Of a stretch of DNA of 64,000 nt, positions 48,896-55,373 are shown one piece after another. The DNA is taken from NCBI GenBank assembly GCA_009783205.1, contig WRHO01000001.1, positions 151,530 to 215,529 on the forward strand. Reading direction: 5' to 3'. The notes under the pieces are model-generated. The model made no database searches. It worked only from the letters and a program-made list of their open reading frames with translations, and was not told where the DNA came from. The translations under genes and the position numbers were made by a program. The first letter of the stretch is position 1. Each line of letters starts with the position of its first letter. The DNA comes from Oscillospiraceae bacterium. Its GTDB lineage: Bacteria > Bacillota > Clostridia > Oscillospirales > Ruminococcaceae.

Positions 48896-48924
48896 TTGAC
48901 AAACGAGGTCGATAGCAGTATAAT
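48896..48924 (+). promoter_or_regulatory. consensus promoter for the small orphan genes
   Basis: TTGACA (48896-48901), 17-bp spacer, TATAAT (48919-48924), 39 bp before ATG 48963. Confidence 0.85.
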
Positions 48925-48962
48925 AAATATAAGAACAACAGCATAGAAAAGAGGTGTTTGTT

Positions 48963-49214
48963 ATGCCGCGAAAAATTGACGGTTTACGCATGACCATGGT
49001 CGATGCAATGGAAAAATTCCCCGATGAGTATATTCTTATGTGCATGGACGGGGAAAGCGATTCGCCCAGAACCGGAGAAGTCTTGTATGTAGGGGATAAA
49101 AAAGAAGAACTCAAAGAATTAAGAAACCTTGAGGACAGAAATAACTGCGGTGTGTTTGGCGGCGTGAACTTATTGCCGATGTTTGGGGGAATAATGGCTG
49201 ATGGCACAAGTTAA
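48963..49214 (+). CDS. small orphan protein, 83 aa
   Basis: MPRKIDGLRMTMVDAMEKFP opens the protein; later come EYILMCMDG and GEVLYVGDKKEELKEL. Soluble, mixed charge, no motif I recognise. AGAGGTG sits 6 bp before ATG 48963; the track GTG 48954 lies in that SD. Has its own consensus promoter and overlaps the next ORF by 14 bp. Located just past the tRNA duplication, in a stretch of accessory character. Confidence 0.7.
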   Translation: MPRKIDGLRMTMVDAMEKFPDEYILMCMDGESDSPRTGEVLYVGDKKEELKELRNLEDRNNCGVFGGVNLLPMFGGIMADGTS

Positions 49215-49420
49215 GTTTACTGCTCGTGGCGCAGTAGTCATTGAAGTTGCAATGAAAAATGCATACAGTTTAAAAAAGTACCCATACTCTTATGCAATTC
49301 TTCAATTGGACTTTTGATTACATGAACGGTATGTGCAGATTTCACGGAATACCACGGAAGAAAGGCATACAGCCCGACGGAGAGCAGTACATTCTTTCCT
49401 TGGTAGGCGAAGAAAAATAA
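49201..49420 (+). pseudogene. small orphan gene split by a one-base frameshift
   Basis: ATG 49201 reads 38 codons (MAQVKFTARGAVVIEVAMKN... ending ILQLDF) to TGA 49315. A second ORF in the +1 frame runs from ATG 49322 to TAA 49418 (MNGMCRFHGIPRKKGIQPDG... LVGEEK). Removing one T from CTTTTG at 49311-49316 joins them into a single frame of about 72 residues (LQLDFDYMNGMC). KKYPYSYAIL echoes EKFPDEYIL of the preceding gene, so the two may be diverged relatives. Could be a true mutation, a sequencing error or programmed slippage. Confidence 0.45.
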
Positions 49421-49500
49421 ACCGCCACTTTTAAGTGGTTAGGAACTGTAAATAAATAACTTGATTATTTGCGAACCGGTTCCTTCAAGGAGTATACATA

Positions 49501-50376
49501 ATGAAGCTTAAGGCAATATCTTTACTTATTATTGTATCGGTTTTTGTATCGGGCGTTTTCATAAACGCTTATGCGGACGAGCAATACGATTTTACTATTT
49601 TTGACGGATTAAATATATTACAACATATAGCCGGAATGGAAGAGCTGACCCCCGAGCAAAACGCCTTGTATGATTTTTTCGGCACGGGAAATATTGATAT
49701 TTTCAATTTTGTTGAAATATTGAAGTATCTGTTGGGAATGGATAACGAGGTGGGGAACCCCCCTAAGCTCATACCCGAACAATGGGAAGACCCGAGGACG
49801 GCTGTCGACCCCGGAAGACCGACAAAACAGCGGGATTCGGTTCCTTTCGGCGACGTTATTACTGCGGGACATTTAAGACAGATGGGGTGGGTAGAATCGG
49901 CACTTACGCCGACGCTTTTAAACGATTTAAACAAAACATTAAAAACCTTCAATATCACAACCGTAAATCGGGTCAGGCATTTTATAAGCCAATGTTCACA
50001 CGAATCGGGAATGGGGCGTTGGACGAGGGAGCTTGCGAGCGGTATGGATTATGAATTTAGAGAAGATTTAGGCAATATTCTGCCGGGCGACGGCCCCCGA
50101 TACAAGGGCGCGGGATATTTACAGATGACCGGGAGGTGGAATTATCAACAGTTTGCAAATTATATCGGCGACCAAAGGGTTATGGAGGGGGTCGATTATG
50201 TTGCCGCATACTACCCTTGGTTAAGCGCGGGTTTTTGGTGGCAGAACGCTAAAATGAACGCATTTCTCGATACAAACCCGACCGTTGAACAGGTAACGCG
50301 TAGGGTGAACGGAGGATATAACGGATTAGCGGAGCGACAACGGTTGTATGATTTAGCGGTATTAGTTTTTAGGTAA
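49501..50376 (+). CDS. exported GH19 chitinase/endolysin-type enzyme with dockerin-like module
   Basis: 291 aa. Signal peptide (AISLLIIVSVFVSGVFINAYA), then a duplicated helical module (FTIFDGLNILQHIAGMEELT ... IDIFNFVEILKYLLGM), a Pro-rich linker, and a ~190-aa GH19 domain: HFISQCSHESGMGRW (catalytic Glu in HES), GDGPRYKGAGYLQMTGRWNYQQFANYIG, WLSAGFWWQNAKMNA, and VTRRVNGGYNGLAERQRLY. The lysozyme-like fold cleaves chitin or peptidoglycan. AAGGAG precedes ATG 49501. A related enzyme follows 47 bp downstream. Confidence 0.88.
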   Translation: MKLKAISLLIIVSVFVSGVFINAYADEQYDFTIFDGLNILQHIAGMEELTPEQNALYDFFGTGNIDIFNFVEILKYLLGMDNEVGNPPKLIPEQWEDPRTAVDPGRPTKQRDSVPFGDVITAGHLRQMGWVESALTPTLLNDLNKTLKTFNITTVNRVRHFISQCSHESGMGRWTRELASGMDYEFREDLGNILPGDGPRYKGAGYLQMTGRWNYQQFANYIGDQRVMEGVDYVAAYYPWLSAGFWWQNAKMNAFLDTNPTVEQVTRRVNGGYNGLAERQRLYDLAVLVFR

Positions 50377-50423
50377 GATACGGAATTACCATTAGTTAAA
50401 CCAACCGACTGTGGAGGATTCGT

Positions 50424-51272
50424 ATGAAGACGCGTATAATAGCTTTACTTATTATAATGTCTGTATTATTTGCGACAATTCCGACGAGTGCCGCCGAAAT
50501 CGAAAGGCACGAGTATACAATTTTTGACGGATTAAATATACTGCAGCATATAGTCGGGCTTGAGGAGTTGACCCCCGAACAATTTGTGCTGTATGACTTT
50601 TTCGACAACGGGAATATTGATATTTTTAATTTTATAGAAATCCTTTTGTACTTAGTCGGCGTAATTGATTATCCCGGCGACCCTTTGTATATAAAAACCG
50701 GCATTACCTCGGGACATTTAAAGCAAATGGGGTGGTTTGACGACGCGCTTACACCCGAATTAATAGAAGATTTGAACAATACGCTAGAGCGATTTGACAT
50801 TATAACACCCGGGCGTGTTCGACATTTTATAAGCCAATGCACCCACGAATCCCTTCGCGGCAAATATACGAAAGAAATTGCGGACGGCTCGGACTATGAG
50901 TCGTGTTCATTTGCGATTGTGCCGAATCCTTGTACCATTTTCACTCGTTGCGCGGGAAAAAAACTCGGCAATACTCAACCGGGCGACGGTATGCGGTTTA
51001 AAGGGGCGGGATATTTACAAATGACGGGGCGGTACAATTATCAACAATTTGCGGATTACATAGACGACCAACGGGTTATGCTCGGGGTCGATTATGTCGC
51101 GGAAAACTACCCTTGGATGAGCGCGGGCTTTTGGTGGCATAATAACGGTATGAATGAATTAGTCGACGGCGGCACAACGGTTGAAGAGGTGACGCTTAAG
51201 GTAAACGGCGGTCTCGCCGCTTTATATGAACGACAAAGGTATTATAATATGGCGGTCGGGATATTCAGGTGA
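50424..51272 (+). CDS. second exported GH19 enzyme with dockerin-like module (paralogue)
   Basis: 282 aa, the same plan as the previous gene: signal peptide (IIALLIIMSVLFATIPTSAAE), YTIFDGLNILQHIVGLEELTP and IDIFNFIEILLYLVGV, then the GH19 domain with HFISQCTHESLRGKYT, GDGMRFKGAGYLQMTGRYNYQQF and GFWWHNNGMNELVDGG. It carries an insertion with two cysteines (CTIFTRCAGKK) that the first copy lacks. TGGAGG SD. The pair arose by duplication and has diverged considerably. Confidence 0.88.
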   Translation: MKTRIIALLIIMSVLFATIPTSAAEIERHEYTIFDGLNILQHIVGLEELTPEQFVLYDFFDNGNIDIFNFIEILLYLVGVIDYPGDPLYIKTGITSGHLKQMGWFDDALTPELIEDLNNTLERFDIITPGRVRHFISQCTHESLRGKYTKEIADGSDYESCSFAIVPNPCTIFTRCAGKKLGNTQPGDGMRFKGAGYLQMTGRYNYQQFADYIDDQRVMLGVDYVAENYPWMSAGFWWHNNGMNELVDGGTTVEEVTLKVNGGLAALYERQRYYNMAVGIFR

Positions 51273-51310
51273 GAGATTAACAGGGGTGTTTAACAATTTA
51301 ACAATTTCGA

Positions 51311-51339
51311 TTGACAAAATAGCCGAATTAAGGTATAAT
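51311..51339 (+). promoter_or_regulatory. consensus promoter of the Phd/ParE pair
   Basis: TTGACA (51311-51316), 17-bp spacer, TATAAT (51334-51339), 38 bp before the antitoxin. Confidence 0.85.
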
Positions 51340-51376
51340 ATTATTATTGTGTTAATATTACGGGGAGGTTAGTTTT

Positions 51377-51637
51377 ATGCCTAATATAAGACCGAGCGCA
51401 TATTTACAGAATAACTATAATGAAATTTCTGAGTTTTGTCATTCAAAAATGGAACCCATTTTTATCACAAAAAACGGGCATAATGATTTAGCTGTTATGA
51501 GTATTGAAGCCTATGAGAAGTTTTGTGGACGATATGAGCTATATAATCTAATTGAAGAAGGACTCGAAGCAGAAAGAAATGGTGATTTTAGCGATATTAA
51601 TGAATTTTTTTCTGAATTTATAAGGGAAATTAAATAG
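51377..51637 (+). CDS. type II antitoxin, Phd/YefM family
   Basis: 86 aa. RPSAYLQNNYNEISEFCHSKMEPIFITKNGHNDLAVMSIEAYEKF is the Phd/YefM fold that binds DNA and neutralises the partner; the C-terminal acidic part (EEGLEAERNGDFSDI) would wrap the toxin. GGGGAGG SD. Five bases separate it from the toxin gene. More A+T-rich than surrounding genes, consistent with horizontal acquisition. Presumably autoregulates the promoter at 51311. Confidence 0.9.
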   Translation: MPNIRPSAYLQNNYNEISEFCHSKMEPIFITKNGHNDLAVMSIEAYEKFCGRYELYNLIEEGLEAERNGDFSDINEFFSEFIREIK

Positions 51638-51642
51638 AATAA

Positions 51643-51978
51643 ATGAATTATAATATACGAATTATGTCCCCCGCAAAAAAAGATATAAGAGAAATTCATC
51701 GTTATATATCCGAGGAATACTGTAATTCAACCGCCGCAACGCGGCGTGTTATTCTGATTTATAATAAAATACAATCACTTAGCCAAAACCCCGCTCGTTT
51801 TCCTCTTGTGCAAGATGATTTTTTATCGGCAAAAGGAATTAGAGTTACTTCAGCCGAAACACAAAAGATATTTTACATTATCCGCGAAGAGATAAAAACC
51901 GTATCTGTTATACGAATTTTACACGGTCGCAGAGATTGGTTGCGTATATTGAAGCAAGATGATGATTATATTGAATAG
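51643..51978 (+). CDS. type II toxin, RelE/ParE family
   Basis: 111 aa. IRIMSPAKKDIREIHRYISEEY, SLSQNPARFPLV, IRVTSAETQKIFYIIREEIKTVSVIRILHGRRDW is the ParE/RelE fold with the terminal R-I-L-H-G-R-R-D-W signature. RelE members cleave mRNA on the ribosome; ParE members poison gyrase; the sequence does not decide which. Partner of the upstream Phd-type antitoxin. Confidence 0.9.
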   Translation: MNYNIRIMSPAKKDIREIHRYISEEYCNSTAATRRVILIYNKIQSLSQNPARFPLVQDDFLSAKGIRVTSAETQKIFYIIREEIKTVSVIRILHGRRDWLRILKQDDDYIE

Positions 51979-51980
51979 AT

Positions 51981-52012
51981 AATCGCCGTATAAAAACGGC
52001 GATTGCTTTTTT
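51981..52012 (+). terminator. terminator after the toxin-antitoxin pair
   Basis: AATCGCCGT / ACGGCGATT with a 6-nt loop, then GC and T6. Confidence 0.85.
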
Positions 52013-52024
52013 ATATTACGGTAT

Positions 52025-52210
52025 TTACCCGTTGTTTACCGCATCGTAGAACTCTCGGGGCAGGTCATTCCTGTCGGAATCATAGCTATCAGTTTGACCA
52101 CACTTTTCCGAATCGCAAAAATACTTGAAATCCCCGCGTGGAAATTTCTCGATTTTGATTGACTTTTTCGCAAAAATGTGGTTTAATGGTATGTAGCGAA
52201 GTATAATACA
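52025..52210 (-). pseudogene. possible gene remnant without a start codon
   Basis: On the minus strand an open frame of 61 codons ends KYFCDSEKCGQTDSYD...LPREFYDAVNNG and stop at 52025. It has no ATG/GTG/TTG near its upstream boundary (TAA at 52213-52211). Composition looks protein-like but I recognise no family. It overlaps the promoter of the next small gene on the opposite strand. Confidence 0.2.
52159..52187 (+). promoter_or_regulatory. promoter of the small-gene pair before ilvD
   Basis: TTGACT (52159-52164), 17-bp spacer, TTTAAT (52182-52187). Confidence 0.5.
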
Positions 52211-52229
52211 TTAGGATATAAAAGCGTTT

Positions 52230-52361
52230 ATGAAACCAAAATATTCAAAACAAGCCAAAAGCTATCTCGACAAACAACAGAAAACATGGGATGACATTGA
52301 AGAAGATGACCCATTACCCGATGAAATTTTAGCGTTTGAAGAATATCGCAATGAGGGGTGA
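52230..52361 (+). CDS. small hypothetical protein, 43 aa
   Basis: Too short for the ORF track. ATG 52230, MKPKYSKQAKSYLDKQQKTW then an acidic half (DDIEEDDPLPDEILAFEEY), stop at 52359-52361. The beginning resembles the N-terminus of RelE-family toxins (MKPxYSKQAxKxL), but the rest does not, so it may be a shrunken relative or simply a small protein. No clear SD (TTAGGATAT is weak). Confidence 0.45.
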   Translation: MKPKYSKQAKSYLDKQQKTWDDIEEDDPLPDEILAFEEYRNEG

Positions 52362-52367
52362 TTTTGC

Positions 52368-52556
52368 ATGAATACAGCGACAATCGAAAGAGAGGATATT
52401 ATGACCGATTATCAATTCAAATCAATGATTAAAATGGCAATAGGTATCGTAGACGACGCAAAAACCAAAGAAGAAGCCTCAAAAAAATTAAAAATGCTTT
52501 TACCCGAAAACGAACGCAATAGTATAAATACACAAACCATGGATAAGAAGGACTGA
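52368..52556 (+). CDS. small hypothetical protein, 51-62 aa
   Basis: ATG 52368 follows GAGGGGTG; an internal ATG at 52401 follows GAGAGGAT and gives MTDYQFKSMIKMAIGIVDDA, which looks like the conserved start of a small Clostridial helical family (MTDxQFKSIIxMVxxIV). The remainder is Lys/Glu-rich. Six bases separate it from the preceding small gene, and 3 from ilvD, so the three may be co-transcribed. Function unknown. Confidence 0.55.
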   Translation: MNTATIEREDIMTDYQFKSMIKMAIGIVDDAKTKEEASKKLKMLLPENERNSINTQTMDKKD

Positions 52557-52559
52557 ACT

Positions 52560-54227
52560 ATGCAAAGCAATCTACTCACGAAAGGCGTCGAACGCACACC
52601 GCACCGTTCCTTGTTAAAATCGCTCGGAATCACCGATTCCGAAATGAATAAGCCGTTTATTGCCGTTGTAAGCGCGGCGAGCGATTATGTGCCGGGTCAT
52701 ATGCACTTGCACCAAATTTCAAAGGCGGTTAAAGACGGAATACGCAACGCGGGCGGCGTTCCTTTTGAATTTTATACAATAGGCGTCTGTGACGGACTCG
52801 CCATGAACCATAAGGGCATGAGATATTCGTTAAGCTCTCGCGAATTAATAGCAGACGGTATTGAGGTCATGTTGACCGCGCATCCTTTAGACGCGGTTGT
52901 ATTTGTCCCCAACTGTGATAAAATTGTACCGGGAATGTTAATGGCGGCGGCGAGATTAAATCTGCCGTCAATATTTGTCAGCGGGGGGCCTATGCTCGCG
53001 GGTACGGTCAACGGTAAAAGGGTAGGACTTTCGGAGGTATTTGAAGCGGTGGGAAGGTTTTCGAGCGGCAAAATAGACGATAACGACATAAAAGAGTTCG
53101 AGGACAACGCCTGTCCCACCTGCGGCTCATGCTCGGGAATGTATACCGCTAACTCGATGAACTGTCTCACCGAGGCGTTGGGGCTTTCGTTGCCCGCAAA
53201 CGGAACAGAACCCGCAGTAACCTCGGCGCGTCTTCGACTCGCAAAGGAAACGGGCGAATTAGCCGTATCGACGGTGTATAAAAATAATATCAGACCGTCC
53301 GACATAATGACAAAGGAAAATTTGAACAACGCTCTCGCCGTTGATATGGCAATCGGGGCGTCGTCTAATACGGTGTTACACCTTCTCGCAATAGCGAATG
53401 AAGCGGGGATAGACTTAACGCTTGACGATATTTCCGAATTGAGCGAAAGGATTCCGCAATTGTGTAAGCTTAACCCGGCGAGTAGTATCTTTATTGAGGA
53501 TTTAAACGCGGCGGGCGGGATTCAGGCGGTTATGCGCGAGTTGTCAGAGGGCGCGGGCTTGCTCGATTTGAACCAATTAACTGTGAGCGGAGATACGCTC
53601 AAAAAGCGACTCGAGAGCGCGAAGTCCGCAGACGGCGAAATAATAAGAACAATTGATAATCCCCACCGAAAAACGGGTGGGTTGGCGATTCTGAAAGGCA
53701 ACCTCGCCGAAAAAGGCGCGGTCGTTAAGCGCGGCGCAATTAACGAGAGCATGATGATTTTCAAAGGGGAAGCGCGGGCTTTTGACTCGGAACAGGATGC
53801 GGTCGACGCAATTCTTTGCGGCAAAATAAAACCGGGACAGGTTGTTGTTATAAGATACGAGGGGCCAAGGGGCGGGCCGGGTATGCCCGAAATGTTAGCT
53901 CCTACGGCGGCAATAGCGGGTACCGACTTAGACGGCTCCGTCGCGCTTATTACCGACGGGCGGTTTTCGGGCGCAAGTCGCGGGGCGGCGGTCGGTCATG
54001 TTTCGCCCGAAGCGGCGGCGGGGGGATTAATCGCTTATGTTGAGGACGGCGATATTATCTCGCTCGATATTCCGGCGGGTAAAATTGAGCTTCTTGTTGA
54101 GGATTCTGTTATTGCAGAGCGAAAAAACAACAAGGTTGTTAAAACCACAGACGGATTAACCGGTTATTTAAAGCGATACGCAAAAATTGTTACATCGGCG
54201 CATACCGGGGCAATACTACAGGAGTAA
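52560..54227 (+). CDS. ilvD: dihydroxy-acid dehydratase
   Basis: Iron-sulfur enzyme of valine, isoleucine, leucine and pantothenate synthesis. [48 protein letters not shown], cluster cysteines in [15 protein letters not shown] and [30 protein letters not shown], and [27 protein letters not shown] are canonical. 555 aa is normal. GGACTGA-type weak SD. An 18-bp inverted repeat follows. Confidence 0.95.
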   Translation: MQSNLLTKGVERTPHRSLLKSLGITDSEMNKPFIAVVSAASDYVPGHMHLHQISKAVKDGIRNAGGVPFEFYTIGVCDGLAMNHKGMRYSLSSRELIADGIEVMLTAHPLDAVVFVPNCDKIVPGMLMAAARLNLPSIFVSGGPMLAGTVNGKRVGLSEVFEAVGRFSSGKIDDNDIKEFEDNACPTCGSCSGMYTANSMNCLTEALGLSLPANGTEPAVTSARLRLAKETGELAVSTVYKNNIRPSDIMTKENLNNALAVDMAIGASSNTVLHLLAIANEAGIDLTLDDISELSERIPQLCKLNPASSIFIEDLNAAGGIQAVMRELSEGAGLLDLNQLTVSGDTLKKRLESAKSADGEIIRTIDNPHRKTGGLAILKGNLAEKGAVVKRGAINESMMIFKGEARAFDSEQDAVDAILCGKIKPGQVVVIRYEGPRGGPGMPEMLAPTAAIAGTDLDGSVALITDGRFSGASRGAAVGHVSPEAAAGGLIAYVEDGDIISLDIPAGKIELLVEDSVIAERKNNKVVKTTDGLTGYLKRYAKIVTSAHTGAILQE

Positions 54228-54230
54228 TAT

Positions 54231-54300
54231 ACTCCTTAACGAATAAATCTCACACCGCACGCACAAGCACGTTCAATGTAAAATTTATCCGTTAAGGAGT
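54231..54300 (+). promoter_or_regulatory. inverted repeat that pairs with the radC ribosome binding site
   Basis: ACTCCTTAACGAATAAAT (54231-54248) and ATTTATCCGTTAAGGAGT (54283-54300) pair at 17 of 18 positions over a 34-nt spacer. The right arm contains TAAGGAG, the radC Shine-Dalgarno, 4 bp before its ATG. Weakly T-rich, so not a standard terminator. Confidence 0.65.
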
Positions 54301-54304
54301 CAAG

Positions 54305-55012
54305 ATGGATAAACCGAAACCAAAACCGACACATCTTCACCACGGACACAGACAACGAAAAAGAGAACAGTATCTTAAGAGCGGAATAGAACATCTCCCG
54401 GAGCATGAGCCTTTAGAGTTTTTACTGTATTATGCAATTCCGCGCGGCGATACCAACGCTACGGCGCATTTACTTATAAAAGAATTCGGCTCTCTCGCCG
54501 GTGTAATGAATGCCGATTATAACGAGCTTATGAAGGTTGACGGGGTTGGGCAAAACGCCGCGGCTCTTATTTGTTTTACACGAATGTTTTCAAAGCTATA
54601 TGTAAAGAAACAGGCGCAGGAAGAACTCGAAACGCTTTTTAATTCTGACCGGTTAAAAGAGTTTTGTTCCGCGCTTTTTGTCGGCTCTGTTGAAGAAGAG
54701 TTTCATTGTCTTTATCTGACAGATGATTTAAAGCTCATAGCACACGAGAAGATATGTGACGGGAAATTAGGCGACGTCAAAATTCCGTTAAGGAAAATCA
54801 CCCGTTCAATTATCGAAAAAAATTGCAGCCGTTTGGTAATAACGCATAATCACCCCGCAGGGAGCTGTATCCCCTCCCGCGCCGATGTCGATTCAACAAT
54901 AAGCATACGCGATATTTATATAAGGATGGAGGTTGAGTTAATCGACCACATTGTAGTCGGCAGAGACGGTATAACTTCAATGAGAGAAGCCGGGTTTATG
55001 GAATTTAGATAG
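54305..55012 (+). CDS. radC: RadC/JAB1 domain protein
   Basis: 235 aa. N-terminal helix-hairpin-helix half (EHLPEHEPLEFLLYYAIPRGDTNATAHLLIKEFGSL, KVDGVGQNAAALI) and a C-terminal JAMM metalloprotease-like domain with ITHNHPAGSCIPSRADVDST (H-x-H-x7-S-x2-D zinc site) and IVGRDGITSMREAG. Despite its name RadC has no proven DNA repair role; many are associated with mobile elements. Here it is in a housekeeping setting. Confidence 0.9.
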   Translation: MDKPKPKPTHLHHGHRQRKREQYLKSGIEHLPEHEPLEFLLYYAIPRGDTNATAHLLIKEFGSLAGVMNADYNELMKVDGVGQNAAALICFTRMFSKLYVKKQAQEELETLFNSDRLKEFCSALFVGSVEEEFHCLYLTDDLKLIAHEKICDGKLGDVKIPLRKITRSIIEKNCSRLVITHNHPAGSCIPSRADVDSTISIRDIYIRMEVELIDHIVVGRDGITSMREAGFMEFR

Positions 55013-55050
55013 GTTGCTGTTAAAGAGGCTGCAAAGAGTAAAAATAATTA

Positions 55051-55080
55051 TTGACAAAGCTACGCATAATGTGATATAAT
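55051..55080 (+). promoter_or_regulatory. consensus promoter of the small hydrophobic peptide gene
   Basis: TTGACA (55051-55056), 18-bp spacer, TATAAT (55075-55080). The transcript would begin near 55087, close to ACAAGG. Confidence 0.85.
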
Positions 55081-55165
55081 CAACATTGTACAAGGGTATA
55101 CCTTCGCGGTATGCGGTTGGCTGAACTTCTTTCGGGCAAAAGTTCAACGAAAGGAGGTAATGCTC

Positions 55166-55252
55166 ATGGATATGGTAGTAGAATTACTTAAATTATATGT
55201 GCTTCTGCAAATTGTCATAGAAATGAAAAAACAACCGCCTGTCCAAAAGTAG
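55166..55252 (+). CDS. 28-aa hydrophobic peptide, candidate type I toxin
   Basis: Absent from the ORF track. AAAGGAGG stands 8 bp before ATG 55166; the peptide starts MDMVVELLKLYVLLQIVIEM and ends KKQPPVQK. One membrane-spanning helix with a charged C-terminal tail is the plan of type I toxins such as Fst or the TxpA class, although I see no sequence match to them. It has a consensus promoter, a bidirectional terminator overlapping its last codons, and a convergent antisense promoter. A hairpin TGAACTT/AAGTTCA just upstream could hide the SD. Confidence 0.65.
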   Translation: MDMVVELLKLYVLLQIVIEMKKQPPVQK

Positions 55253-55261
55253 TTGTTTTTT
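55226..55261. terminator. bidirectional terminator shared by the peptide mRNA and the antisense RNA
   Basis: AAAAAACAAC (55226-55235) pairs with GTTGTTTTTT (55252-55261); A6 and T6 flank the stem on either side. The ORF stop lies in the stem. Confidence 0.75.
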
Positions 55262-55320
55262 CGACTAAATTTTGTTCAGCTAACCGCTTACACGGTATGC
55301 CTTTGTTCGTTTATCCTTGT
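55226..55320 (-). ncRNA. predicted antisense RNA (candidate antitoxin)
   Basis: Inferred from the minus-strand promoter at 55327-55355 and the shared terminator. It would be about 95 nt, start near ACAAGG, contain no ORF with an SD, and be complementary to the 3' end of the peptide mRNA. Confidence 0.5.
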
Positions 55321-55326
55321 GATTAC

Positions 55327-55355
55327 ATTGTACCACAATGTAATATTTAAGTCAA
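55327..55355 (-). promoter_or_regulatory. convergent antisense promoter
   Basis: Minus strand TTGACT (55355-55350), 17-bp spacer, TACAAT (55332-55327), pointing at the small-peptide gene and located just upstream of uvrB. Confidence 0.7.
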
Positions 55356-55373
55356 GCGTTTTTGGAGAAATTT

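Larger units (their letters stand above)
55090..55306. repeat. long inverted repeat flanking the small-peptide ORF
   Basis: The left arm (55090-55126, ACAAGGGTATACC ... GCGGTTGGCTGAAC) and the complement of the right arm (55274-55306, ACAAAGGCATACC ... GCGGTTAGCTGAAC) are clearly related, with a few changes and a length difference. The two convergent transcripts would thus have similar 5' ends. Confidence 0.75.

Noticed and set aside
48731-48946. + strand ORF of 71 aa beginning in the tRNA duplicate
   Set aside because: Translates the duplicated tRNA end and the promoter of the next gene; no SD.
52025-52210. Reading this minus-strand frame as a functional gene
   Set aside because: No start codon or SD; kept only as a low-confidence remnant.
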